Assembly: GCA_023257325.1 (NCBI GenBank)
Contig: JALRCP010000105.1
Span: 1 to 6,592 of the forward strand
Direction of reading: 5' to 3'
Source: Polynucleobacter sp.
GTDB taxonomy: Bacteria; Pseudomonadota; Gammaproteobacteria; Burkholderiales; Burkholderiaceae
DNA: 6,592 nt
Every line of letters begins with the position of its first letter. Within the stretch, counting starts at the first letter, position 1. A program made the position numbers and the translations under genes. Below, piece after piece: positions 1 to 5,769 of the stretch. The notes under the pieces are model-generated. The model saw only the letters and a program-made list of their open reading frames with translations. It was not told the origin of the DNA and did not search any database.

Positions 1-2
1 CA

Positions 3-146
3 GGCCAAGGCTGGAATATGACTTTACGAAATATTTTTTCTTTAATTAAAGTTATTAAGCATAGTCAAAATTTAGGTTTTGAGATTAGTAATGATATTTT
101 TATTAAAGAATACTTAAATGAAGTTAATTCAAATAATTTTAATTAG
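3..146 (+). CDS. 3' end of an unrecognised AT-rich gene (partial)
   Basis: An open frame enters from the left edge and ends at TAG (144-146), giving 47 C-terminal residues that begin GQGWN and end NSNNFN. I do not recognise the family. The peptide is rich in Asn, Ile, Lys and Phe with no visible catalytic motif. GC is about 22% by hand count, far below the genes to the right, and codons are strongly AT-ending, which suggests horizontally acquired DNA. Only the tail is visible, so it could also be a fortuitous open frame in AT-rich DNA, although both other forward frames hit stops within 50 bases. Its position just beyond the 3' end of tRNA-Pro fits an island cargo gene. No function is assigned. 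Confidence 0.5.
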   Translation, partial: GQGWNMTLRNIFSLIKVIKHSQNLGFEISNDIFIKEYLNEVNSNNFN

Positions 147-333
147 ACATAAAGAATCTTTAATCACCCTTACGTCTAGGTCAAATATTGGACAAATTGA
201 GTTGAATCAATTTTGTGCGGAGCAACAAAACATAATTAACTTAATCAACTCAGATTGCGAATGATTACTCAATCATTGGATTGATTGACGTGCATTTAAA
301 AAACGAATGGAGGGGAATTGACTGAAGAGAAAG
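147..333. other. AT-rich noncoding stretch beside the tRNA 3' end
   Basis: No convincing gene is seen here. GC is about 34% by hand count. It holds a small perfect hairpin (AATGATT at 260-266, loop ACTC, AATCATT at 271-277) and an overlapping, mutually exclusive one (CAATCA 270-275 with TGATTG 282-287). There is also a spaced 8-bp inverted repeat (TGAGTTGA 198-205, TCAACTCA 245-252). These could be binding sites for an integrase or excisionase near an attachment site, or chance structure in AT-rich DNA. A run of six A at 298-303 reads as T on the minus strand and may help end tRNA transcription, but no strong stem precedes it. Confidence 0.4.
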
Positions 334-410
334 TGGTCGGAGTACAAGGATTCGAACCTTGGACCCCCTGGTCCCAAACCAGGTGCGCTACCAGACTGCG
401 CCACACTCCG
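334..410 (-). tRNA. tRNA-Pro (anticodon TGG)
   Basis: The minus strand folds into a complete 77-nt cloverleaf. It has a 7-bp acceptor stem (CGGAGTG with TACTCCG, last pair G-T), a 4-bp D stem (GCGC/GCGC), a 5-bp anticodon stem (CCTGG/CCAGG) around loop TTTGGGA, a 5-bp T stem (CAAGG/CCTTG) with loop TTCGAAT, discriminator A and an encoded CCA. The central TGG of the anticodon loop reads proline codons, mainly CCA. The gene lies head-to-tail behind plsC on the same strand but has its own promoter at 423-451. Its 3' end faces the AT-rich left edge, the side where integrases usually insert islands. Confidence 0.97.
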
Positions 411-422
411 ACTAAGACCAAT

Positions 423-451
423 ATTGTACCTCATGGGCCCTATATTGGCAA
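423..451 (-). promoter_or_regulatory. sigma70-type promoter of tRNA-Pro
   Basis: On the minus strand, TTGCCA (451-446, 5 of 6 to the -35 consensus) and TACAAT (428-423, 5 of 6 to the -10) are separated by exactly 17 bp. Transcription would start near 416, about 6 bp before the mature tRNA 5' end. The spacer is GC-rich and holds GGGCCC at 435-440. A 7-bp inverted repeat (CCAATAT 418-424, ATATTGG 442-448) overlaps both hexamers and is probably incidental. Confidence 0.75.
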
Positions 452-476
452 ACTTTGGGGGTAAAACCAAATGGAA

Positions 477-1184
477 TCAAACCTTTGAAGCCACCAACTG
501 ATGGGCCTGGGAGGCCAATTCTTGGCGGGTCAAATGAGCAGAAAGCTTCTCTGAAAGATAGATGTGAGCCTCTAGATCATTCGTATTTAAGATGTTCTTA
601 ATGGAATCAATCAACTCCATGTCGCCGATAAATGCTGCCCTATCTGAATACTGACCTTTTTCTTGATACTGAATTGCAATTGGTAACACATCAACATGCG
701 CTTGATGAGCTGGCTCAAATAAATTTGATTTAAATGGCAATACTGTTTTTCCATCCGTAGAAGTTCCTTCAGGAAATATAGCCACCACTTCTTGGTGGGT
801 GAGTTTTTCTTTCATGAGATGAATCACCCGCTTGATATCAGACAGCTTTTCTCTTTGAATAAAAATGGTCCCCAACATACTGGCCAAGTAACCAAAAATT
901 GGCCACTTGGATACATCCGCCTTGGCAACAAAAATGACGGGGCGAATCGAATTGATGATGTGGATGTCTAACCAAGAAATGTGATTAGCAACCAACAAAT
1001 AAGGCTCCGATCCAAGCAAGCTGGACGAATCTCCGTGGATGATGACCTTTACTTTGAGGATTCTGAGTAAACCAATACACCATTGTTGAACCATCTTCTT
1101 GCGCCATTTCCTTGGCAATATTGGAAATACCGCACACTGGCTGATGGCAGACAAAAGATGAATCACTAGTAAAAAAGTTTTCAT
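477..1184 (-). CDS. PlsC/OlsA-type lysophospholipid acyltransferase
   Basis: The 235-residue product belongs to the PlsC acyltransferase superfamily: inner-membrane enzymes that move an acyl chain from acyl-ACP or acyl-CoA to a lyso-lipid hydroxyl. Visible motifs are block I NHISWLD (His68 and Asp73 of the HX4D catalytic pair), block II GTIFIQR (105-111) and block III FPEGT (137-141). A hydrophobic N-terminal segment (residues 3-23) and a second apolar stretch around 37-49 suggest membrane attachment. Length is normal. The ATG at 1184 has no clear Shine-Dalgarno, and the next upstream ATG runs into a stop. It could be ordinary PlsC making phosphatidate, but divergence from plcP across a shared Pho-box-like array, with olsB in the neighbouring run, favours an OlsA-like role: O-acylation of lyso-ornithine lipid. 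Family is certain; the OlsA role is inference. Confidence 0.9.
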   Translation of the reverse strand: MKTFLLVIHLLSAISQCAVFPILPRKWRKKMVQQWCIGLLRILKVKVIIHGDSSSLLGSEPYLLVANHISWLDIHIINSIRPVIFVAKADVSKWPIFGYLASMLGTIFIQREKLSDIKRVIHLMKEKLTHQEVVAIFPEGTSTDGKTVLPFKSNLFEPAHQAHVDVLPIAIQYQEKGQYSDRAAFIGDMELIDSIKNILNTNDLEAHIYLSEKLSAHLTRQELASQAHQLVASKV

Positions 1185-1275
1185 GAGTTCATCTTGGCAT
1201 ATTTCTATGTCATCAATATGACATCAATTTGACATCATAGTTTCAAATGAGTCATGCCCAATGTGAACTCATGAA
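1180..1275. repeat. Inverted repeat placing both divergent start codons in mirror positions
   Basis: The left arm (1180-1200, starting TTCATGAGTTCA) and the reverse complement of the right arm (1254-1275) share 12 identical bases. Two mismatches follow, then TTGG, then one inserted G, then CAT. The arms carry the plsC ATG (1184-1182, minus) and the in-frame ATG at 1271-1273 of plcP at exactly symmetric positions, and the triple 11-bp repeat lies between them. The arrangement suggests an inverted duplication of a translation-start region. Confidence 0.8.
1204..1241. promoter_or_regulatory. Candidate PhoB box array between plsC and plcP
   Basis: Three half-sites start at 1208 (TGTCATCA), 1219 (TGACATCA) and 1230 (TGACATCA), exactly 11 bp apart. 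That is the helical spacing of PhoB box half-sites (consensus CTGTCAT-N4-CTGTCAT). Because TGACA is the complement of TGTCA, the array also reads TGTCA-TGTCA-TGACA toward plsC. Rightward, CATAGT (1236-1241) sits 17 bp after the second half-site, close to the spacing I recall for E. coli phoA, whose -10 is TATAGT. Leftward, CATAGA (1209-1204) or TAGAAA (1207-1202) could be the -10. It would allow phosphate-starvation control of both genes. Confidence 0.72.
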
Positions 1276-2107
1276 TCAATACCGCGCAATATGGATCTCT
1301 GATGTCCACTTAGGCACTGCCGGCTGCCAGGCGAATTATCTTCTGGATTTTTTAAAACACAATGACGCCGAGAAGATTTACCTCGTCGGCGACATCATTG
1401 ATGGCTGGCAATTAAAAAAACGTTGGTTTTGGCCCCAAGCCCACAATGATGTTGTACAAAAGTTGCTACGAAAAGCCCGCAAAGGCAGCGAAGTGATTTA
1501 CGTTCCCGGTAATCATGATGAAATGGCGCGTCAGTTTTTTGGCATGAGCTTTGGCGATATCAAGGTTGAAGAAGAGGTGATCCACGTGACCGCAGACGGT
1601 AAACGTCTATGGATTACTCATGGTGACTTGTTTGATAGCGTGATGCAGTATGCCAAATGGCTGGCTTATGTGGGCGACACCCTATATACCTTCATCTTAT
1701 GGGTGAATCGCTGGTTCAATCACGCCCGCGCCAGATTGGGTCTGAATTACTGGTCACTCTCTCAATATCTGAAACACTCAGTCAAGAATGCCGTGAGCTT
1801 TATCGCAGACTTTGAAATGATCATGGCGCGCGAAGCACGCATTAGAGACTGTGATGGTGTGGTCTGCGGCCATATTCATAAGGCTGAAATCAGAACGATT
1901 GATGGCTTGCTGTATTGCAATGATGGCGATTGGGTCGAAAGCTTGACTGCTTTGGTTGAAACCACTGATGGCACTTTGAAGATTGTTCACTGGAATCAAA
2001 TCTTGCCTGACCCTGTAGCCATTACTCATACTGAAACGGTCACTATCAGCGTGACCAAAACCGAAATTTCAATGACACAAGAGAACATACTGGAGACAGC
2101 GCAATGA
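1271..2107 (+). CDS. plcP: PlcP-type calcineurin-like phosphoesterase (phospholipase C, lipid remodelling)
   Basis: This is a metallophosphoesterase of the UDP-2,3-diacylglucosamine diphosphatase/LpxH superfamily (COG2908 type). Metal-binding motifs, numbered from the ATG at 1271 (278 residues), are DVH (Asp11, His13), GDIIDGW (Asp41, Asp44), GNHD (Asn81, His82), THGD (His117) and GHIH (His201, His203). All are present. Members paired with a GT4 glycosyltransferase are the PlcP phospholipases C of Sinorhizobium and marine bacteria, which cut phosphatidylglycerol or phosphatidylethanolamine to diacylglycerol when phosphate is scarce. The stop overlaps the next start (ATGA), so the two are probably translationally coupled. 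An upstream in-frame ATG at 1247 would add eight residues. I prefer 1271 because it mirrors the plsC start in the inverted repeat and leaves room for a leader after the Pho promoter. Neither start has a Shine-Dalgarno. LpxH is the alternative function. A Thr-rich tail of about 35 residues follows the fold. Confidence 0.88.
   Translation: MNQYRAIWISDVHLGTAGCQANYLLDFLKHNDAEKIYLVGDIIDGWQLKKRWFWPQAHNDVVQKLLRKARKGSEVIYVPGNHDEMARQFFGMSFGDIKVEEEVIHVTADGKRLWITHGDLFDSVMQYAKWLAYVGDTLYTFILWVNRWFNHARARLGLNYWSLSQYLKHSVKNAVSFIADFEMIMAREARIRDCDGVVCGHIHKAEIRTIDGLLYCNDGDWVESLTALVETTDGTLKIVHWNQILPDPVAITHTETVTISVTKTEISMTQENILETAQ
2092..2095 (+). promoter_or_regulatory. Ribosome binding site of the glycosyltransferase gene
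   Basis: GGAG lies 8 nt before the ATG at 2104, inside the last codons of plcP. It fixes the start of the second gene and, with the ATGA stop-start overlap, supports coupled translation. It is the only textbook Shine-Dalgarno, at ideal spacing, among the starts in this window. Confidence 0.75.
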
Positions 2108-3135
2108 AGATCATGATTGTGACCGATGCTTGGAAACCCCAAGTCAATGGCGTGGTAAGAACCCTCAAGCAAACCATGCATGAATTAAAGAAGATGGGCC
2201 ATACGATTGAAATGATCACGCCACTCGAATTTAAAACCATTCCATGCCCAACCTATCCGGACATTTCTTTATCACTGCTCCCCGGGAAAAAAGTTCGTCA
2301 AAAAATGAATACTTTTCAACCCGATGCCATTCATATTGCAACAGAAGGTCCTTTGGGCATTGCAGCACGCGCTTATGCCTTGAAAAATAAATTACCCTTT
2401 TCAACGGCCTATCACACTCGCTTTCCAGAATACGTCAAAGCTCGTACCGGAATTCCATTGGCCATCACCTATAAGTTTTTACGTTGGTTCCACGATCCTT
2501 CATTGGCTGTGATGGCGCCCACACAAGTGGTCATTGATGATTTGGAATCTTACGGTTTTAGCAATGTGGTGTTGTGGACTCGCGGTGTTGATTTAGACAT
2601 CTTCAAAATGCAAGAATCCAAAGAGCTCAATACGGCTCACCCCATCTTTTTATATGTGGGTCGTGTCGCAGTAGAAAAAAATATTGAAGCATTTTTAGAA
2701 CTTAAGTTACCCGGTTCTAAATGGGTGGTAGGAGACGGGCCTGCATTAAATGGCTTTAAATCAAAATATCCAGAAGTGAATTACTTGGGCGTTTTACAAC
2801 AAGAACAATTGGCTAAGGTGTATGCAGCTGCAGACGTCTTTGTCTTCCCAAGCAAAACCGATACGTTTGGCTTGGTTCTACTAGAGGCCATGGCTTGTGG
2901 TCTACCTGTTGCTGCTTACCCAGTGACAGGCCCGATTGATGTGATTGGCGACTCCAAATCAGGGGCGATGAATCATGATTTGCGTGAGGCTTGCTTAGAA
3001 GCTTTGAAGATCCCTCGCGAAGTGGCCAGAGCTCATGCCGAGAAGTTCTCTTGGAATGTGGCGAGCCATCAGTTTTTAAATTATTTAAAGCCCATTGATA
3101 GTCACACAACTGTCAAAACTCCGTCACTCGCATGA
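2104..3135 (+). CDS. GT4-family glycosyltransferase, probable diacylglycerol glycosyltransferase (Agt-like)
   Basis: The 343-residue GT-B fold enzyme shows the N-terminal acceptor loop PQVNGVVRT (12-20) and a donor domain with VGRVAVEKN (Arg187 and Lys192, the usual pair that grips the sugar-nucleotide diphosphate). It ends with TDTFGLVLLEAMACG. The GT4 EX7E motif appears as Asp253-X7-Glu261, a variant I associate with lipid glycosyltransferases of the SqdX/Agt type. No membrane span is seen; such enzymes work at the inner face of the membrane. Coupled to plcP, it most likely adds a sugar to the diacylglycerol that PlcP releases, giving a phosphorus-free glycolipid. The sugar (hexose or uronic acid) cannot be read from sequence. 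The gene's last 36 bases also form a Pho-box-like array for olsB. A mannosyltransferase of other lipids remains possible. Confidence 0.88.
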   Translation: MKIMIVTDAWKPQVNGVVRTLKQTMHELKKMGHTIEMITPLEFKTIPCPTYPDISLSLLPGKKVRQKMNTFQPDAIHIATEGPLGIAARAYALKNKLPFSTAYHTRFPEYVKARTGIPLAITYKFLRWFHDPSLAVMAPTQVVIDDLESYGFSNVVLWTRGVDLDIFKMQESKELNTAHPIFLYVGRVAVEKNIEAFLELKLPGSKWVVGDGPALNGFKSKYPEVNYLGVLQQEQLAKVYAAADVFVFPSKTDTFGLVLLEAMACGLPVAAYPVTGPIDVIGDSKSGAMNHDLREACLEALKIPREVARAHAEKFSWNVASHQFLNYLKPIDSHTTVKTPSLA

Positions 3136-3154
3136 CATAAATGATTCCTATAGT
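3100..3154 (+). promoter_or_regulatory. Candidate internal PhoB-dependent promoter for olsB
   Basis: Four half-sites start at 3100 (AGTCA), 3111 (TGTCA), 3122 (CGTCA) and 3133 (TGACA), each exactly 11 bp apart, inside the last codons and stop of the glycosyltransferase gene. TATAGT (3149-3154) begins 16 bp after the last half-site T. This is the spacing, and the same -10 hexamer, that I recall for E. coli phoA. Transcription would start near 3161, about 25 nt ahead of the olsB ATG. Overlap with codons constrains the sequence, so chance phasing is less likely but not excluded. Confidence 0.62.
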
Positions 3155-3181
3155 GATGACAAATAATCATCACTATAGGAA
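3145..3181 (+). promoter_or_regulatory. Perfect 15-bp stem-loop masking the olsB ribosome binding site
   Basis: The left arm (3145-3159, TTCCTATAGTGATGA) is perfectly complementary to the right arm (3167-3181), with a 7-nt loop (CAAATAA). The right arm ends in AGGAA, the only Shine-Dalgarno-like sequence before the olsB ATG at 3186. It pairs with TTCCT of the left arm, which starts 9 nt past the preceding stop codon. No U-run follows, so this is not an ordinary terminator. In read-through mRNA it would repress olsB unless ribosomes finishing the glycosyltransferase open its base. mRNA starting near 3161 would lack the left arm. Confidence 0.75.
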
Positions 3182-3185
3182 CACC

Positions 3186-4100
3186 ATGAGAGACTTACCT
3201 AATCCCCTATCTTCCATTACGGATTCATTGGTTAAAAAAGACATGAAAAAAATCATGTCCGAGAAAATTGCTCCTCTGCATCAAATCATCAAAGACAAAA
3301 TCAGTCGCTTACAAAACAACTCAGGCCAGAAAAAGTCTTCCAAGAAACTTGAAGCACCTGCTGTACAAACCTCAAAAGCTGCTCCTATTAGCGTGAGCTG
3401 GGCCAGACACCACGATGAAGTCAAAGAAGCACAACGTTTGCGCTACAAAGTGTTTGCAGAAGAAATGGGTGCAAACTTAAAACCTTCCTCAGAGGGTTTA
3501 GATGTAGATATTTTTGATAGTTTTTGCGATCACTTGATTGTTCGTGATAATGAAACACTCAAAGTGATTGGTACCTATCGCGCCTTACCACCCCATCAAG
3601 CCAAGCAAATGGGTTGTTTGTACTCCGATTCAGAGTTTGATTTGACACGTTTAAGACATTTACGCCACAAGATGGTTGAAGTCGGTCGTTCATGTGTGCA
3701 CCGTGATTACCGCTCAGGCGGCGTGATCATGGCTTTATGGAGTGGTCTTGGTCAGTACATGAAAACTAACAACTACGAGATCATGTTAGGTTGTGCCAGT
3801 GTACAAATGGGTGACGGCGGTCACTATGCAGCTAGTTTGGCCAAGATGCTCAACAATGAACAACATTTAACTGACATTGAATACCGCGTGTTCCCAAGAT
3901 TGGCTTTACCGATTGAAGAGTTGAACAGCAGCTTGGATGTTGAACCACCAGCCCTGATTAAAGGCTATCTTCGCTTAGGTGCTAAGGTATGCGGCAATCC
4001 AGCTTGGGATCCTGACTTTAATACCGCAGATTTCTTGACGATGTTGCGCTTGGATGATATCCATCCGAGATACGCCAAGCACTTTTTGGGTGATAAATAA
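3186..4100 (+). CDS. olsB: OlsB-type GNAT N-acyltransferase (ornithine/aminolipid synthesis)
   Basis: The product (304 residues from this start) matches the OlsB family, which transfers a 3-hydroxyacyl chain from ACP to the alpha-amino group of ornithine, the first step to ornithine lipid. Family signatures are RLRYKVFAEEMGA (84-96), CDHLIV, VIGTYR, the SEFDL segment, VGRSCVHRDYRSGG (166-179, acyl-donor loop), LGCAS and PPALIKGYLRLGAKV near the C terminus. About 70 N-terminal residues before the fold are Lys-rich, look helical, and are longer than I recall for rhizobial OlsB; they may bind the membrane. The frame is open to an ATG at 3141, but that start lies in the stem-loop's base and lacks a Shine-Dalgarno. 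AGGAA sits 4-5 nt before the ATG at 3186. Glutamine or other amino-acid specificity is possible. Partner OlsA may be the plsC-type gene at 477-1184. Confidence 0.87.
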   Translation: MRDLPNPLSSITDSLVKKDMKKIMSEKIAPLHQIIKDKISRLQNNSGQKKSSKKLEAPAVQTSKAAPISVSWARHHDEVKEAQRLRYKVFAEEMGANLKPSSEGLDVDIFDSFCDHLIVRDNETLKVIGTYRALPPHQAKQMGCLYSDSEFDLTRLRHLRHKMVEVGRSCVHRDYRSGGVIMALWSGLGQYMKTNNYEIMLGCASVQMGDGGHYAASLAKMLNNEQHLTDIEYRVFPRLALPIEELNSSLDVEPPALIKGYLRLGAKVCGNPAWDPDFNTADFLTMLRLDDIHPRYAKHFLGDK

Positions 4101-4111
4101 CTAATGTTTTA

Positions 4112-4134
4112 GACAGCCTCTGAATGAGGCTGTC
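4112..4134 (+). terminator. Stem-loop terminator between convergent olsB and ppx
   Basis: GACAGCCTC (4112-4120) and GAGGCTGTC (4126-4134) form a perfect 9-bp GC-rich stem with a 5-nt loop, 11 bases after the olsB stop. A short pyrimidine tail with TTT (CTCTTT) follows on the plus strand. On the minus strand the tail is not U-rich, so it should work better for olsB than for ppx, although the stem may serve both convergent units. It ends 4 bp before the ppx stop. Confidence 0.75.
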
Positions 4135-4138
4135 CTCT

Positions 4139-5689
4139 TTAGAAAATCTGAATTTTTAGCTCTCGACCGATTTTTTTCCAATCGGCCGATTCCTTTTCAA
4201 GACCAAATTGGGTGAGCGGGTTTTTCTTCACCCAGTCTTTAGAAACCTTAATGACAAAACCACCCTCTTGTTCTTTGACAGCGATATCGTCAATCTTTTC
4301 ATCTGCACGCCTACGGCACAAGACATGCGCTAAGCGCAGACTAAAGAGCATGCGCCAGTCAATATAATTAGAGGTCACTGAAATTTTCCCAAGCTTGCCA
4401 GTGTGCCCCAATAACAAAGCAGCTAATCTGGCCTGATCTAATTTTGAAAACCCAGGCATATCGGCATGAGTCGCTATGTAAGCTGAATGCTTGTGATAAC
4501 CGTTGTGAGTGATACTTAATCCAATTTCATGCAACTTAGCGGCCCAAGACAGAATTTGTTCATTGTCTTTGCGATTTTCATATTTTGGCTTGGGAAATTG
4601 ATTCAAAAAGAAAATAGCTGCTTGACTCACCCTTTGGGCTTGTTGACGATCGACGCCATAACGCTGCATGAACTGTTCCACAGTCACGTAACGCATGTCG
4701 TGATGTTGTGAGCGTCCAATCAAATCGTATAAAACACCCAAACGCAAGGCAGCCTCAGTGACTTCCATGCATTCAATGCCTAATTCTTCAAATGCCGCCA
4801 ACATAATGGCCAAGCCACCGGGTAACACGGGACGACGATCATTTTTAAGACCGAGTAATTCGGATCGATCGATGTATTCAGATTCAATCAAAGATTGCTT
4901 GAGCGCCAAAAGACCTTCTTTAGTTATCACCCCACCCATGTCATCCACAGGTAATTCATGCGGCGCTCCATTGAAACCATTTTGCGCAATCAGTTCAGCA
5001 ATGGCTCGCGCAGTACCCGATGAACCAATCGATTGCTTCCAACCTGCTTTTAAGAATTGTGACGTGATGGCTTGAATTTCTCTGCGAGCTGACAACTCCG
5101 CTTGTTTAAAGCAGTGTGCATCAACCAAACCACCCGGGAAGAAGTCTTGGCTATATGAGACGCAGCCAATGTATAAAGATTCCAGCAATTTAGGCTCGTA
5201 TCCATCACCAATGATGAACTCTGTCGATCCACCACCAATATCTAGAACAAAACGTTTACCCTCACAGGCTGGGGCATCGTGCGAGGCCCCAATGTAAATC
5301 AAACGAGCCTCTTCACGCCCCTTAATAACCTCAATGGGAAAACCCAATAATTTTTCTGCCTCTTGAATAAATTCATCGGCATTCCTGGCAACACGCAAGG
5401 TATTGGTGGCCACTGCACGAACTTGCTTGGGCTTAAAACCTCTCAAACGATCACCAAAACGGTGGATGGCAGCCAAACCTCTGGAAATGGCTTTTTGGTC
5501 TAAGAGTTTGTTTTCAGTAAGGCCCGCAGCCATTCGGACAGAATCTCTGAGCGTATCAATCGGTTGCAACTGCGTACCCGACTCAGACTTGACCACCCTT
5601 GCGATGACCATCCTAAAGCTGTTGGAACCAAGGTCAACTGCCGCAACTAACTCTTCATGGGTAGACGAGGGGGAATGGTTTGAACTCAC
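4139..5689 (-). CDS. ppx: Exopolyphosphatase (Ppx/GppA family)
   Basis: The 516-residue protein matches E. coli Ppx (513) in length and layout and removes terminal phosphates from long-chain polyphosphate. The ASKHA domain has AVDLGSNSFRM (17-27, phosphate loop 1), GREEARLIYIG (124-134, with the catalytic Glu of the family) and DIGGGSTEF (150-158, phosphate loop 2). A C-terminal HD-like helical domain carries LHEIG (386-390) and HNGYHKHSAY from 395. The start is GTG at 5689. An in-frame TGA five codons upstream excludes a longer protein, and the 11-residue lead before the fold resembles E. coli. There is no clear Shine-Dalgarno. It is convergent with olsB and divergent from ppk across a Pho-box-like array. 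GppA (pppGpp hydrolysis) is a related alternative, but the two-domain length and the ppk neighbour favour Ppx. Confidence 0.95.
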   Translation of the reverse strand: MSSNHSPSSTHEELVAAVDLGSNSFRMVIARVVKSESGTQLQPIDTLRDSVRMAAGLTENKLLDQKAISRGLAAIHRFGDRLRGFKPKQVRAVATNTLRVARNADEFIQEAEKLLGFPIEVIKGREEARLIYIGASHDAPACEGKRFVLDIGGGSTEFIIGDGYEPKLLESLYIGCVSYSQDFFPGGLVDAHCFKQAELSARREIQAITSQFLKAGWKQSIGSSGTARAIAELIAQNGFNGAPHELPVDDMGGVITKEGLLALKQSLIESEYIDRSELLGLKNDRRPVLPGGLAIMLAAFEELGIECMEVTEAALRLGVLYDLIGRSQHHDMRYVTVEQFMQRYGVDRQQAQRVSQAAIFFLNQFPKPKYENRKDNEQILSWAAKLHEIGLSITHNGYHKHSAYIATHADMPGFSKLDQARLAALLLGHTGKLGKISVTSNYIDWRMLFSLRLAHVLCRRRADEKIDDIAVKEQEGGFVIKVSKDWVKKNPLTQFGLEKESADWKKIGRELKIQIF

Positions 5690-5712
5690 TTCAATTTTGC
5701 TTCATTTTTTTA

Positions 5713-5752
5713 ATTATCAAGATTATGACGCGAATGTGACACAGTGATGACA
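5713..5752 (-). promoter_or_regulatory. Candidate PhoB box and -10 for ppx
   Basis: Read on the minus strand, half-sites TGTCA (from 5752), TGTCA (from 5741) and CGTCA (from 5730) are exactly 11 bp apart. The first pair, TTGTCATCAC then TGTGTCAC, is very close to the CTGTCAT-N4-CTGTCAC pattern. Two -10 candidates, each 5 of 6 to TATAAT, follow: CATAAT (5727-5722) and GATAAT (5718-5713). Either gives a transcript starting 15-30 nt ahead of the GTG. Confidence 0.68.
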
Positions 5753-5769
5753 AATTTGATTCATCAATT

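Noticed and set aside
198..252. 8-bp inverted repeat with a 39-base gap as an att or integrase site
   Set aside because: Too short and too widely spaced in AT-rich DNA to claim; mentioned only as content of the gap.
273..470. Minus-strand open frame of 65 codons
   Set aside because: It runs straight through the tRNA-Pro gene and its promoter and has no family features.
2038..2056. GGTCAC and GTGACC inverted repeat with nearby TGACA inside plcP
   Set aside because: Spacings are 13 and 21 bp, not on an 11-bp grid, so it does not fit a Pho box; 6-bp arms are common by chance.
1778..2240. Minus-strand open frames opposite plcP and the glycosyltransferase gene
   Set aside because: They are shadows of strongly supported plus-strand genes with intact motifs; no start signals or recognisable domains.
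2813..3109. 98-codon minus-strand open frame
   Set aside because: It lies antisense to the GT4 donor domain; composition is that of a reversed gene.
3145..3181. The stem-loop read as an intrinsic terminator
   Set aside because: No U-run follows either arm, and it overlaps the next gene's ribosome binding site.
4529..5747. Open frames overlapping ppx in other frames (plus 4529-4711, 4758-5075 and 5403-5747; minus 5050-5238)
   Set aside because: All lie within the well-supported ppx gene and have no motifs of their own.
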